This document shows, one piece after another, positions 46,460 to 54,767 of a stretch of 64,000 nt of DNA. The number at the start of each line of letters is the position of its first letter. The first letter of the stretch is position 1. The stretch is from NCBI RefSeq assembly GCF_016725325.1, contig NZ_CP068083.1, positions 3,162,001 through 3,226,000 on the forward strand, in the 5' to 3' direction. Source of the DNA: Sphingobacterium spiritivorum (lineage in GTDB: Bacteria > Bacteroidota > Bacteroidia > Sphingobacteriales > Sphingobacteriaceae). The translations under genes and the position numbers were made by a program. The notes below the pieces were generated by a model, which saw only the letters and a list, made by a program, of their open reading frames with translations, was not told where the DNA came from and did not search any database.

Positions 46460-46581
46460 GTTTTATAAGGATGTTCATACAGCATATTTTACTTTCTTTC
46501 TGATTACCGGTTAAAAGAAAGATGTAAGTGATAAATAATTAATACTTTAGTGTATCCAATTTTTATTAACCACTCTGCTGT

Positions 46582-47337
46582 ATGAATACTGAAATACAAA
46601 AATTGCATCATATCTGGCAGAGTTCCCGTGCTGTCAAAACGACTTCTTTTTCTAAAAACGGGTTTCAGGAACTTGCCAATACAATCACCAGTTCGGGGCC
46701 TTTTTATTATTATATCGTGGACTTCTATGATATGTCCCTATCTCATATCAGTCCTGCTATATACGATCTGCACGGATCGGATCCGGATACTGTAACTTTC
46801 GATGATATCCTTCAGCTTGTCCACCCGGATGATCTGGATTTTGTATCCAGGGCAGAGTCTAAAATAGCAGATTTCTTTAATAATAATATCGGTTCAGATA
46901 AGTTGCTCCATTATAAAATAAGTTATTGTTTCAGGGCATTTACGAAGGATAGCGGATATGTGTTATTCAACCATCAGGCACTGATTTTGACGCTGGATGA
47001 TAACGGAAAGTTTGGCAAATCTTTAAATATTCATACACGTATTGATCATCTCGCTAAAGAGAATACAAATAAAATTTCACTGATCGGACTTTATGGAGAA
47101 CCTTCTTTTATTCATTTGAATGTGGATATGCAGGAGAAGAAAGATACTAAATTCTCGAAGCGTGAAATTGATATTATCAGGTTGATAGCAGAGGGCCTTA
47201 GTAATAATCAGATAGCCGATAAATTGTTTATTGCATCGGTTACTGTGAAAAAACACAGACAGAATATATTGTTTAAGGCAGGCTGCAAGAATACGGCACA
47301 ACTCATCAAAAACAGTATTCTTCAGGGGCTGATCTGA
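46582..47337 (+). CDS. LuxR-type transcriptional regulator with PAS-like sensor
   Basis: A 251-residue regulator. The N-terminal 180 residues include a PAS_3-like part (ISPAIYDLHGSDPDTVTFDDILQLVHPDDLDFV, cited here as the region about 54-90). The C-terminal HTH is classic LuxR/GerE: FSKREIDIIRLIAEGLSNNQ, IADKLFIASVTVKKHRQNIL, about 193-235. No receiver domain is present, so it is probably regulated by ligand binding. A strong palindromic terminator follows. Target genes are not apparent. Confidence 0.85.
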   Translation: MNTEIQKLHHIWQSSRAVKTTSFSKNGFQELANTITSSGPFYYYIVDFYDMSLSHISPAIYDLHGSDPDTVTFDDILQLVHPDDLDFVSRAESKIADFFNNNIGSDKLLHYKISYCFRAFTKDSGYVLFNHQALILTLDDNGKFGKSLNIHTRIDHLAKENTNKISLIGLYGEPSFIHLNVDMQEKKDTKFSKREIDIIRLIAEGLSNNQIADKLFIASVTVKKHRQNILFKAGCKNTAQLIKNSILQGLI

Positions 47338-47343
47338 TCTTAT

Positions 47344-47387
47344 GATCATTAAAAAAATACTTCTAAAGAAGTATTTTTTTAATGATC
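47344..47387. terminator. 44-bp perfect palindromic terminator
   Basis: GATCATTAAAAAAATACTTC and its complement flank a 4-nt TAAA loop. The A-run and T-run arms allow termination on both strands, but genes on both sides read rightward. Confidence 0.85.
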
Positions 47388-47438
47388 TGGTCTGAAGTAA
47401 ATTTGTTGTATCAATTCAGTAATACCTACGTCTGCTAT

Positions 47439-47969
47439 ATGAATAAACCTATATCTTCCCGAATCAAAGCAGTATTATTTATAATGTTGTTTTTTCCCGT
47501 TTCCCTTGTATATGGTCAGCTCCATTTTAAAAATAAATACCTGAAACTTCAGCATGAGATTATTTTGACTACAGATTATAATACACTTCCTGATTTTATG
47601 CTGAAGAAAGGCTACCTGGTGGATGACAATCTTAAAAACAGCGTGGAGCAAGATATGAAGGACCGTAATACGTCCGGTTATTGTCAGGCATTTAAAGATG
47701 ACAGCCTGCAGTATGTATTGGTATACTACGATGAGCCTAAAAAAGTAACAACTATCTTAAGCAGTGTTATAAAACCTGGTGGGACTTTGCTGGAAACCGA
47801 GTTACTGGAACTTGGATTTACAAAAAAGGTTGATAGTATAGATACCAGTGAACAATATACACTGTTTGATCGATTTGATTATCCTCATAGTTTTACCCAT
47901 CAGAAAGTGGAAGGGACAAATTTTACCTGGTTATCTCTGGTTGCGGATAAGCCTGAGAATAAGGAATAG
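47439..47969 (+). CDS. Secreted protein of unknown function
   Basis: A 176-residue protein with a Sec signal (MNKPISSRIKAVLFIMLFFPVSLVYGQ) and no lipobox. The mature part has repeated short motifs around LPDFMLKKGYLVDD and GTLLETELLELGFTKKVD, which look like two related alpha/beta halves. ATG 47439 is chosen over 47382 because it places the basic residues before the hydrophobic core. No family recognised. It follows a terminator and converges with the VOC gene. Confidence 0.7.
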   Translation: MNKPISSRIKAVLFIMLFFPVSLVYGQLHFKNKYLKLQHEIILTTDYNTLPDFMLKKGYLVDDNLKNSVEQDMKDRNTSGYCQAFKDDSLQYVLVYYDEPKKVTTILSSVIKPGGTLLETELLELGFTKKVDSIDTSEQYTLFDRFDYPHSFTHQKVEGTNFTWLSLVADKPENKE

Positions 47970-47987
47970 TCATATTTCTCCTGTCCA

Positions 47988-48359
47988 TCAGATATGCTGA
48001 TCAATAAGTATGGGGTTGCCATCCGGATCTACAATAAAAAATCCTGCCGGACCTGAACTTTTTACATCAACCTCTTCAAGTGGCTGGATGCCGGCTTCTT
48101 TGAGTGCCATCTGTATGACGCGTACATCATCAAAGTTTGTGAGTAATTTGGCATTCGAATCCCAGCCCGGATTAAAAGTCAACAGATTTTTGTCAAACAT
48201 TCCCTGAAACAATCCGATTAGGGTTCCTTCATTTTTCATAATCAGATAGTTGCTTTCCAGACTTCCTGCAAAAACGGAAAAGCCTAATTTTTCATAGAAT
48301 TCTTTTGACACGTTAATGTCTTTTACATTGAGACTAACAGAAAATGCACCTAATTTCAT
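47988..48359 (-). CDS. VOC-family protein (glyoxalase/bleomycin-resistance fold)
   Basis: A 123-residue VOC protein: SLNVKDINVSKEFYEKLGF at the start and PAGFFIVDPDGNPILIDQH at the end, the paired beta-alpha-beta modules of the fold. Of the usual metal ligands, the terminal Asp/His region is present but the first histidine is not evident, so metal-dependent catalysis is uncertain. Substrate unknown. Confidence 0.85.
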   Translation of the reverse strand: MKLGAFSVSLNVKDINVSKEFYEKLGFSVFAGSLESNYLIMKNEGTLIGLFQGMFDKNLLTFNPGWDSNAKLLTNFDDVRVIQMALKEAGIQPLEEVDVKSSGPAGFFIVDPDGNPILIDQHI

Positions 48360-48570
48360 AATACTTTATTTTTAAAATTATCGGGATCGTTTATAACTCT
48401 GGTTTTATATCTACAAGTTAACAAGATCGTCTTACCCGTACAACTTTTATTTGCTTCCGTTGGTCAATGTTTTAATTTTTAGGTTGTTACGACAGTGTGA
48501 TTATTCCTTGTACACAATGTGTTTTACGGTATTTTCAATCCAAACTGTTTAAATTAGCTGTTTTCGGGGA

Positions 48571-48601
48571 TTTTAAATAGCAGCCTGAAGCGATACTTTT
48601 G
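48571..48601 (+). promoter_or_regulatory. Promoter of the DUF4870 gene
   Basis: TACTTTTG at 48594-48601 with TTTT at 48571-48574, spacing 19 bp. It lies 28 bp before the start codon. The rest of the 48360-48629 gap shows nothing notable. Confidence 0.5.
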
Positions 48602-48629
48602 TTGAAGTTTAATCATCAAAAAAAATATC

Positions 48630-48956
48630 ATGGACAGAAAAACGACTGCAATTATCTCTTACATCACTATTATAGGTTGGTTGATAGCTTATTTCCAATA
48701 CAAGGATAAAACGAAAGACGCCTTTGTAAATTATCATCTGAAGCAATCGCTGGGTATTTCCATTATAAGTATCCTTCTTGGATTGGTATTGAATATTGTC
48801 GTTATAGCTGTGCCAGCATTAGCCGTACTTACCTACGCCAATATTTTTATATTGATTTTATGGATTTTAGGAATTGTGAATGCGTCAAAAGAAGAGATGA
48901 AGCCGGTACCTGTAGTAGGAAGTATATTCGAACAGAAATTTTCCTTTCTTGATTAA
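48630..48956 (+). CDS. DUF4870 membrane protein (copy 1)
   Basis: A 108-residue protein with three predicted membrane helices and the family pattern ISYITIIGWLIAYF, YHLKQSLGI and a terminal FEQKFSF. A paralogue of about the same length lies at 58664-58984 and shares nearly every landmark (YHLKQ, PVVGS-F/PLIGG-F, K.SF/K.AF). Function unknown; related proteins accompany Tic20-like domains. A second small membrane protein follows 47 bp downstream. Confidence 0.85.
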   Translation: MDRKTTAIISYITIIGWLIAYFQYKDKTKDAFVNYHLKQSLGISIISILLGLVLNIVVIAVPALAVLTYANIFILILWILGIVNASKEEMKPVPVVGSIFEQKFSFLD

Positions 48957-49003
48957 TATCTCACCTTGGATTTTAAAATACTATTGACTTAAAAATAATA
49001 ATT

Positions 49004-49237
49004 ATGCAAAGAATTGGTTCATTTATGGTTGTTATCGGCATACTGGCGGTAATACTTGGTTTCTTCAATTATGTACCCAAAATATTGATGTGGATCTACC
49101 AGTGGGGAGAAGGAATGGCCTGGGGTATTAAAATCGGTCTTATTGTTTTAGGTGGGCTTTTGTATCTTTTAGCAACAAAAAGTCCTGAACAAGTAGAAAG
49201 TTCTGCTACGCAGCAGAATGATACCGGACAAAACTGA
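49004..49237 (+). CDS. Small two-helix membrane protein
   Basis: A 77-residue protein with two membrane helices (FMVVIGILAVILGFFNYV and IGLIVLGGLLYLLATK) separated by a Trp-rich loop (IYQWGEGMAWG). The polar tail is glutamine/serine-rich. It probably shares the transcript of the DUF4870 gene. Similar short proteins are common in Bacteroidota; no function known. Confidence 0.7.
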   Translation: MQRIGSFMVVIGILAVILGFFNYVPKILMWIYQWGEGMAWGIKIGLIVLGGLLYLLATKSPEQVESSATQQNDTGQN

Positions 49238-49305
49238 TTGGTTTGATTGTTGTTTTTAAGGTTTTGTAAATATAAAGCATGGCTTTATAGTGCAATACCG
49301 AAATG

Positions 49306-49333
49306 AAAAATACGTCTTCGGGCGTATTTTTTT
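49306..49333 (+). terminator. Intrinsic terminator after the small membrane protein
   Basis: AAAAATACG and CGTATTTTT enclose TCTTCGGG, with a TTT tail. Confidence 0.8.
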
Positions 49334-49334
49334 G

Positions 49335-49595
49335 TTATGCTGTGTGATCTTGTACTTCTTCAAATTGGAGATAACTCTCATTTGCAAAATCCCGGAAATT
49401 AAAGCCTTCAAAAACGATTTTTCCTAAGATAAATTGTAATCGCAATAGAATTTCCTGTTTTTTCTTTCAGCATTAGCGTGAGTTTAGTAGGGTTATTGTC
49501 TAATTCAAAACCTGATTTTCTGCCTGTTTTTTCTTTTCGGCTTCGTATTGCGAAATCAAAAATTCAGGAGAATTTTTCAACTCTATATTCTTCAT
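49335..49595 (-). pseudogene. Small gene broken by two homopolymer frameshifts
   Basis: Three reading-frame pieces join into one plausible protein of about 86 residues. The first is MKNIELKNSPEFLISQYEAE and following residues. The second begins SGFELDNNPTKLTLMLKEKT and goes on GNSIAITIYL. The third begins IVFEGFNFRDFANESYLQFE and ends VQDHTA. The breaks are at AGAAAATC (one A too few) and GGAAAAATC (one A too many). It starts 5 bp after the stop of the secreted-protein gene at 49601, in the same direction. No family recognised. It is either a decaying gene or an intact gene with two sequencing errors; together with the terminator it explains the 49238-49600 gap. Confidence 0.55.
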
Positions 49596-49600
49596 CTGTT

Positions 49601-50041
49601 TTACTTTTTGATTCGTTCAAATGTATAGGTGTTAATGCTTTCTGATTTTTTTAAGAAGTTGTCTGTAAAGTTGAGCATACTGTTACATTCATAGAGAAGA
49701 AGATTTTTTTTGGAAACAGATATTTCACAATACGGTGCGTGATGATCATCATTTTCTGCGGGCATAATAAGTTTATCTCCTTTGATATAGGCTTTATACG
49801 CATCTATATTTTCAGCCCTTGATTTGTCTTTAACGGTCTCTATACCTCCTGTCCAGTCATTAATCAATACATAGGTTAAAGCCGAATCGTAGGAAATGCT
49901 GATATTTCTATTATTTGCGTTGTCTCTCCATATACCCTCATATATTTTTTTCGAATTCATTATCTCCGCTTTATGCTGGGCATATGCAGTCTGCGAAATG
50001 CAGACAAATAATAATATTATATATCGGATATGAACGGTCAT
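49601..50041 (-). CDS. Secreted protein of unknown function
   Basis: A 146-residue protein with signal peptide MTVHIRYIILLFVCISQTAYAQ (cleavage after AYA). The mature part is beta-rich with a lipocalin- or DUF-like pattern (YEGIWRDNANNRNISISYD, KGDKLIMPAEND). Two cysteines (PYCEIS, YECNSM) may form a disulfide. No named family. It may be co-transcribed with the broken small gene directly downstream. Confidence 0.7.
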   Translation of the reverse strand: MTVHIRYIILLFVCISQTAYAQHKAEIMNSKKIYEGIWRDNANNRNISISYDSALTYVLINDWTGGIETVKDKSRAENIDAYKAYIKGDKLIMPAENDDHHAPYCEISVSKKNLLLYECNSMLNFTDNFLKKSESINTYTFERIKK

Positions 50042-50120
50042 ACTATCTACAACTTTTGAGATTAATGCTTACCTAAAAGTAATAAATTTTATTAGTCAAT
50101 TGATCGTTTTATTATGAGAT

Positions 50121-50456
50121 TTAATGCGGAGCGTCTTCCCTTTTTAATTTAATAACTACATTATTATCACCGGCTTTCAATGTGACAGCCTGTTTCTGAA
50201 AATGATCTTTTTGAAAATTTAGTTTTACTTTTTTGCTGGTGCCGATAAATCCGCTTCTTATTTCATAAAACTCAAATTGTCCGGTGGAATCCGTAAGATA
50301 GGGTATATTGCTTTTTTGTGTATTCTCAGCGATATATTCAACCTCAGAAAGGGGTTGTCCCGTCTGCGCATCGACTACGTATCCGTTTACTCTTACCATC
50401 ATGTCACAAGATGACAGAAATAATGTCAGAAAAAGGATTATAAAATATCTTATCAT
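50121..50456 (-). CDS. Lipoprotein with carboxypeptidase-regulatory-like domain
   Basis: A 111-residue lipoprotein: MIRYFIILFLTLFLSSC gives the lipobox cysteine at 17. The mature part is one CarboxypepD_reg/TonB-N-type beta sandwich (VNGYVVDAQTGQPLSEVEYI, DSTGQFEFYEI, NNVVIKLKRE). Start 50456 rather than 50507 because it sits directly before the signal peptide. Such isolated domains in Bacteroidota are surface or periplasmic binding modules; the partner is unknown. Confidence 0.8.
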   Translation of the reverse strand: MIRYFIILFLTLFLSSCDMMVRVNGYVVDAQTGQPLSEVEYIAENTQKSNIPYLTDSTGQFEFYEIRSGFIGTSKKVKLNFQKDHFQKQAVTLKAGDNNVVIKLKREDAPH

Positions 50457-50634
50457 AACGTAGTGTTTTGAATACTCAAAAATACACATCTCCTTGTAAT
50501 TGTACATCCCTGTTTTTCGGGATATTTTTGGTTTTTATAAAGTTGAAATTACTAATTGGTTTTTTTTTGCTTTTAGATAATCATTATTTTTGGTTATCAA
50601 AGGATGCTAATCCGACTTGATGTAATCACTAACT

Positions 50635-50988
50635 ATGGCAAAAAATAAGAAAAAGCGGGTTTTACTCCGTCAATATCTTATAAAGCCAATAACTAAAGAA
50701 AGGACAAATTATGAAAATCGAATCAATTGTAAACAACAGGAAGCGATGAACAAAAAAGGTAAATACCAGCAATATACAGAAGCACAGGAGAAGTCGTTGA
50801 TCAATTTTATATTGTGGGCAAAATCAAAAAACAGAACCTTTGATTTGGATTATATTACTGGGCATGATGAATTAAGAAAGGAAGCCGGAAAAACCGGAGA
50901 TAAACAAGATCCTGGTGGAAGTTTAAGTATGCCAATGCAAGCATTGAGAGATCTTGTCAAAACGAAAGCAATAGCGTTATGGATCTGA
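50635..50988 (+). CDS. C-terminal fragment of an N-acetylmuramoyl-L-alanine amidase (amidase_2)
   Basis: A 117-residue ORF. The last 80 residues match the end of a PGRP/amidase_2 fold: YQQYTEAQEKSLINFILWA, YITGHDELRKEAGKTGDKQD followed by PGG, SMPMQALRDLV. The GHDE histidine and the K-x-DPG element of the zinc site are present. The N-terminal half with the first zinc histidine is missing, replaced by a short lysine-rich segment unlike any amidase. Translation may begin at ATG 50747, preceded by AACAGGAAGCG. Alone it cannot form the complete zinc site, so it is probably a remnant. Confidence 0.55.
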   Translation: MAKNKKKRVLLRQYLIKPITKERTNYENRINCKQQEAMNKKGKYQQYTEAQEKSLINFILWAKSKNRTFDLDYITGHDELRKEAGKTGDKQDPGGSLSMPMQALRDLVKTKAIALWI

Positions 50989-51044
50989 TTGAAAAAAGTA
51001 GATTTGGAGGTTATCTTTTAAGCTGATTAAACTTGTAATCGTTT

Positions 51045-51074
51045 AAAGTGTGCATAAAATTTTATGCACACTTT
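51045..51074. terminator. Bidirectional terminator between amidase fragment and TonB receptor
   Basis: AAAGTGTGCATAAAA (51045-51059) is perfectly complementary to TTTTATGCACACTTT (51060-51074), between converging stops. Confidence 0.8.
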
Positions 51075-51089
51075 ATTATTCCATTTATC

Positions 51090-53408
51090 TTAGAACTGAT
51101 ATTTGATAGATGCAGCTACGTTCGTTGGAGGTAGCGGATTATCATTGATTCCCCATATTTTGACGTTTGTTATATTATTTACTTTTAGCGCTAATCTGAT
51201 TTTGCTCCCTTCGTAAAACAACGTTCCGTCTGTAAGAAAATAGGCATCTGTTTTGGGATCTGTTGTGTATTTGTTGATTTCTCCTACGTAATTCGTTCCG
51301 CCACCGATTCCTATATTGCGTAATGCACCGTTTGTGATTTTATACGTCACCCAAAGATTGGCATAGTCAGCAGGCAGATAGTTGCGGCTTGTAACGGCTA
51401 CTCCGTCTTCACCGACAACGGTAAATGTATTTTTGTTATAACCGTATCCTGCAGTAATGTGTAATCCGTCAACCGGAGCTGCGTTCACATCAATTTCAAA
51501 TCCTTTGCTTTTCTGTTTGGAGTCCTGAAAGGTAACTCCCTGCTGAGTTGTACGGATAGCATCTTTAATATCAATATTGAAGAAACTTACTGTAGAACTC
51601 AGTCTGTTATTGAACAGATCTGTCTTGAACCCAAGTTCATATTGATTTCCGCTTGTCGGCTTGGCATTGAACAGTGAGGCGTCAGGTTGTCTTACAGGAG
51701 CATTATTCTGGAAAGAGTTGGTGTAGCTGGCAAAGGCGCTTAGTTTATCTTTCATAATCTGGTACACTGTACCGAATTTTGGAGATAAAGCTGTTTGTTT
51801 ATAACCGCCAGTAAATTCTCCCCGCATTACTGCTGTCCCTTTGTTATCTAATCTGTCTACACGCAATCCAAGTAAAACTGAAAGTCTGTCCGTAAGATTG
51901 GTTACACTCGATGCATATGCCGCATATACAGTATTCTGGCTGGTTTGATACCCATTTATCAATGTTTGTCTCTTAGCTTTTATCTTTTCCAGCGAGAGAG
52001 GTGAGTAGAGTTCATTGATTTTGATGACATCTTTATATTCTTCACCCAGATATCCTTTATCTACATTTTTATAGTGAAAAACATCGAGACCCAGTACGAA
52101 TTTATTTTTTAATCCCGCTATATTAAAATCACCATTAAAAAACTGTTGAAACTGGTAGGTGTTTTCATTCGTAGAGGAGCTGCTGGCGGTCCGTTCTACT
52201 TCAGTAGGAGAGAGGAATCTGGCTCTTGTATAGACTGCTTCTTTCAGGTCATTACCTGTAAATGATGCTACTGTTGTTGATTTCCAGTTTTCAGAAATCT
52301 GATATTCTGCTCTTGCCAGAATGTTTACGCCACCTCCATTGAATATAGGGTCATTACTGCCCAGAGACTGATTATGTTTGAGAGGAATCTCTTTTATATT
52401 TTTCAATCCTAAAGCGCTGTAATCAACATAGGGAAGCATGCTCATAGTTGCATTGCTCATTTCTGCATCAAGACTAAGTTTCAGCTTGTCATTTACTTTG
52501 TATAGTAATGAGGGAGCGACTACATAACGCTTATTGAATCCCCAATCCATAAAACTTCCTTCGCTGTGATAAGCTGCATTCAATCGGAATAAGACAGAAT
52601 TGTCCTCATTTAATGGGGTATTAATATCTGTTGCAATGCGATGTAAGGCAAAGCTGCCAATGGTGTAATCTACTGAAGTTTTACGCCCTTCAAAAGGTTG
52701 TTTTGTAATCAGATTAATAAGTCCTCCGAATGAAGTCGTTGCATTGCCGTAGAGGGTTCCTGAAGGACCTTTTATAGCTTCTGTACGCTCCACTACTGCC
52801 GGATCTATTCCGGACCAGCTGCTGGACGCAACGCCATTACGCATACGTACACCTGTCCAGAAACCTCTCAATACCGTATAAGCAAAGCCATTGTTTACAA
52901 AACCATATGCAATACCTCCACCTGCAATATTGCGTAAGGATTGTTTATAATCTGTGATGATCTGCTGCTCCATGATCTCTTTGCTTACGGTATTCAATAC
53001 CTGAGGATTTTCAATATCCTTTAACGGCATTCTCGAAACGTAGTCTGAGCTTTTATTTCCTACACGGTTTCTACCGTCTATGATAATTTCCTGGAGTTTT
53101 TTGCTGTCTTCAAAAAGAGTAAAATTCACCTCTTCTTCAGTTGATTGAAGAGTGATTGTCTTTTCCTGTGTGAGGAGACCTATATACGAAGCGACGATAG
53201 TGTATTCTCCGGCAGGAAGGTTTTTTAATTGAAAATGTCCTTTGGAATCGACAATTGTACCCTTATTGATCCCTTTCAAAGTTATGGAAACATAGTGTGC
53301 CGGACGTCCGTCTGATGTGTTGACTGTACCTCTTATGGACAAATCACCTGTTTGGGCAAGTGCACTGAGGCTGACTATCCAAAAGGTCAGGAAAGTAAAT
53401 AATTTCAT
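51090..53408 (-). CDS. TonB-dependent siderophore-type receptor
   Basis: A 772-residue outer-membrane receptor. Signal peptide (MKLFTFLTFWIVSLSALAQ), then a CarboxypepD_reg-like domain (about 22-108: DLSIRGTVNTSDGRPAHYVS). The plug domain (about 125-255, with DPAVVERTEAIKGPSGTLYG) and a 22-stranded barrel follow, ending in ASIKYQF with the terminal aromatic needed for assembly. The plug and barrel resemble ferrichrome/siderophore receptors, so ferric chelate uptake is likely. An AT-rich inverted repeat lies in its promoter region. Confidence 0.92.
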   Translation of the reverse strand: MKLFTFLTFWIVSLSALAQTGDLSIRGTVNTSDGRPAHYVSITLKGINKGTIVDSKGHFQLKNLPAGEYTIVASYIGLLTQEKTITLQSTEEEVNFTLFEDSKKLQEIIIDGRNRVGNKSSDYVSRMPLKDIENPQVLNTVSKEIMEQQIITDYKQSLRNIAGGGIAYGFVNNGFAYTVLRGFWTGVRMRNGVASSSWSGIDPAVVERTEAIKGPSGTLYGNATTSFGGLINLITKQPFEGRKTSVDYTIGSFALHRIATDINTPLNEDNSVLFRLNAAYHSEGSFMDWGFNKRYVVAPSLLYKVNDKLKLSLDAEMSNATMSMLPYVDYSALGLKNIKEIPLKHNQSLGSNDPIFNGGGVNILARAEYQISENWKSTTVASFTGNDLKEAVYTRARFLSPTEVERTASSSSTNENTYQFQQFFNGDFNIAGLKNKFVLGLDVFHYKNVDKGYLGEEYKDVIKINELYSPLSLEKIKAKRQTLINGYQTSQNTVYAAYASSVTNLTDRLSVLLGLRVDRLDNKGTAVMRGEFTGGYKQTALSPKFGTVYQIMKDKLSAFASYTNSFQNNAPVRQPDASLFNAKPTSGNQYELGFKTDLFNNRLSSTVSFFNIDIKDAIRTTQQGVTFQDSKQKSKGFEIDVNAAPVDGLHITAGYGYNKNTFTVVGEDGVAVTSRNYLPADYANLWVTYKITNGALRNIGIGGGTNYVGEINKYTTDPKTDAYFLTDGTLFYEGSKIRLALKVNNITNVKIWGINDNPLPPTNVAASIKYQF

Positions 53409-53452
53409 AATGAATATTAAGTTGTGTTGATAAAAATTGTGTAAAAGAACAC

Positions 53453-53492
53453 CTTATTTTTAATTAATCCAAATAATAATAATAAAAATAAG
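53453..53492 (-). promoter_or_regulatory. AT-rich inverted repeat upstream of the TonB receptor
   Basis: CTTATTTTTA at 53453-53462 and TAAAAATAAG at 53483-53492 are perfect complements spaced by 20 bp, 45 bp before the start codon. Possible operator for an iron or AraC-type regulator; it does not look like a standard Fur box. Confidence 0.35.
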
Positions 53493-53563
53493 ATGCTAAG
53501 ATTTTAATACACAGTACTTACCTGATATTTCAGTATGATGATTTACCTTCCGTTCAGCCAGAT

Positions 53564-54688
53564 CTACTTTGGTTGTTGTTGTGTGACACAATGTACCATA
53601 CCACCGTTGGCAAATAAATTACGGCAATCTATGCCGATTACTTTTCTTTCCGGATACAGCTTTTGAATAGTAGCATTGGCAACCACGTCATTAGGATCGT
53701 TATAATTGGGTACCAGTACCACATTATTGCCAATATAATAATTGATGTAGGAAGCCTTTCCGACATTTTTTCCATATGTTGTTGTTACATCATGTTTAGT
53801 AAGAGGTACATTTACAAAATGGTAAGGCTGCCCATCCTTACTAACAGCGTCATATAATGTAGTGATGTCATGCTCAGGTACCTGCCAGTATAAAAGATCC
53901 TCATCTGCCATTGTGATAATAGTAGATTTGTTAGCAAATCTGGCAAATCCGTCAATATGCATGTCGGTAATATCGAGCCCCGCTTGTCCTTCCAGCCAGA
54001 TAAAATGGGTAGCACCCAGATATTTGGTAAAGATAGTTTCTGCCTGTTGCTGTGTCATACCCGGATTGCGGTTTTCGTTAAGTACTGAGCTTTTACAGGC
54101 CATTAAAGTACCATTTCCATCAATCTCTACACTTCCGCCTTCATTAATCATTATATCATTGAGGTTTATGGATTGCATATTTTTATTAGCAGCCAGTTGC
54201 GACGGGATTCGGTTGCAATTTTCATAGTCAGCTTTTTCTCCCCAGCCATTGAATCCCCAGTCCTGGACAAAGAGTTTCCCATTTTTATCTTTTACATAGA
54301 TCGGTCCATTGTCACGGATCCATACATCGTCTGTAGGAGCAATTGTAAAATCCACATGAGTAAGCGTGACTTCAGCTTTCTGTAGTAATGCTGTAACTCT
54401 TTTCAGTTCGGTATGGTCATACACGATTATATGTACTTTTTCACTTTTTACAAGAGCTTTGGTCATCGCTATCCAGGTGGCATCCAACCTTTCACGAAAT
54501 GTCTTGCCATATTGGTGTTCATGTGGCCATTGCAGCCAGGTACCTTCATGTAATGCTGATTCTTCCGGCATCCTGTACAGGGCTGTAGAATCAATAGGAG
54601 AGACCGGGTTTTTTATGCTGCTTTCTTTTGAGCAGGATAAAAAGAGGGTGGATAAGATCATAAGTGTGATTGTCATTTTGCACATCAT
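53564..54688 (-). CDS. Exported agmatine deiminase / peptidyl-arginine deiminase family lipoprotein
   Basis: A 374-residue protein of the guanidino-group-modifying superfamily. MMCKMTITLMILSTLFLSCS is a lipoprotein signal, the lipobox cysteine being in FLSC. Catalytic landmarks follow: TWLQWPHEHQYG, DDVWIRDNGPIYV, NEGGSVEIDGNGT, DMHIDGFARF, and the nucleophilic cysteine in NGGMVHCVTQQQP. These fit agmatine deiminase more than PPAD. ATG 54688 is chosen because the longer frame from 54757 would bury the signal. AguA is normally cytoplasmic, so export is notable. It lies between the TonB receptor and an AraC regulator. Confidence 0.85.
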   Translation of the reverse strand: MMCKMTITLMILSTLFLSCSKESSIKNPVSPIDSTALYRMPEESALHEGTWLQWPHEHQYGKTFRERLDATWIAMTKALVKSEKVHIIVYDHTELKRVTALLQKAEVTLTHVDFTIAPTDDVWIRDNGPIYVKDKNGKLFVQDWGFNGWGEKADYENCNRIPSQLAANKNMQSINLNDIMINEGGSVEIDGNGTLMACKSSVLNENRNPGMTQQQAETIFTKYLGATHFIWLEGQAGLDITDMHIDGFARFANKSTIITMADEDLLYWQVPEHDITTLYDAVSKDGQPYHFVNVPLTKHDVTTTYGKNVGKASYINYYIGNNVVLVPNYNDPNDVVANATIQKLYPERKVIGIDCRNLFANGGMVHCVTQQQPK

Positions 54689-54767
54689 TAATGTTATAAA
54701 TTTTGTTAAGGCAAAACTACGAGCCTGAAAAAACAGATTGTTGTCCAAAATTGACAAACTTATTTTT

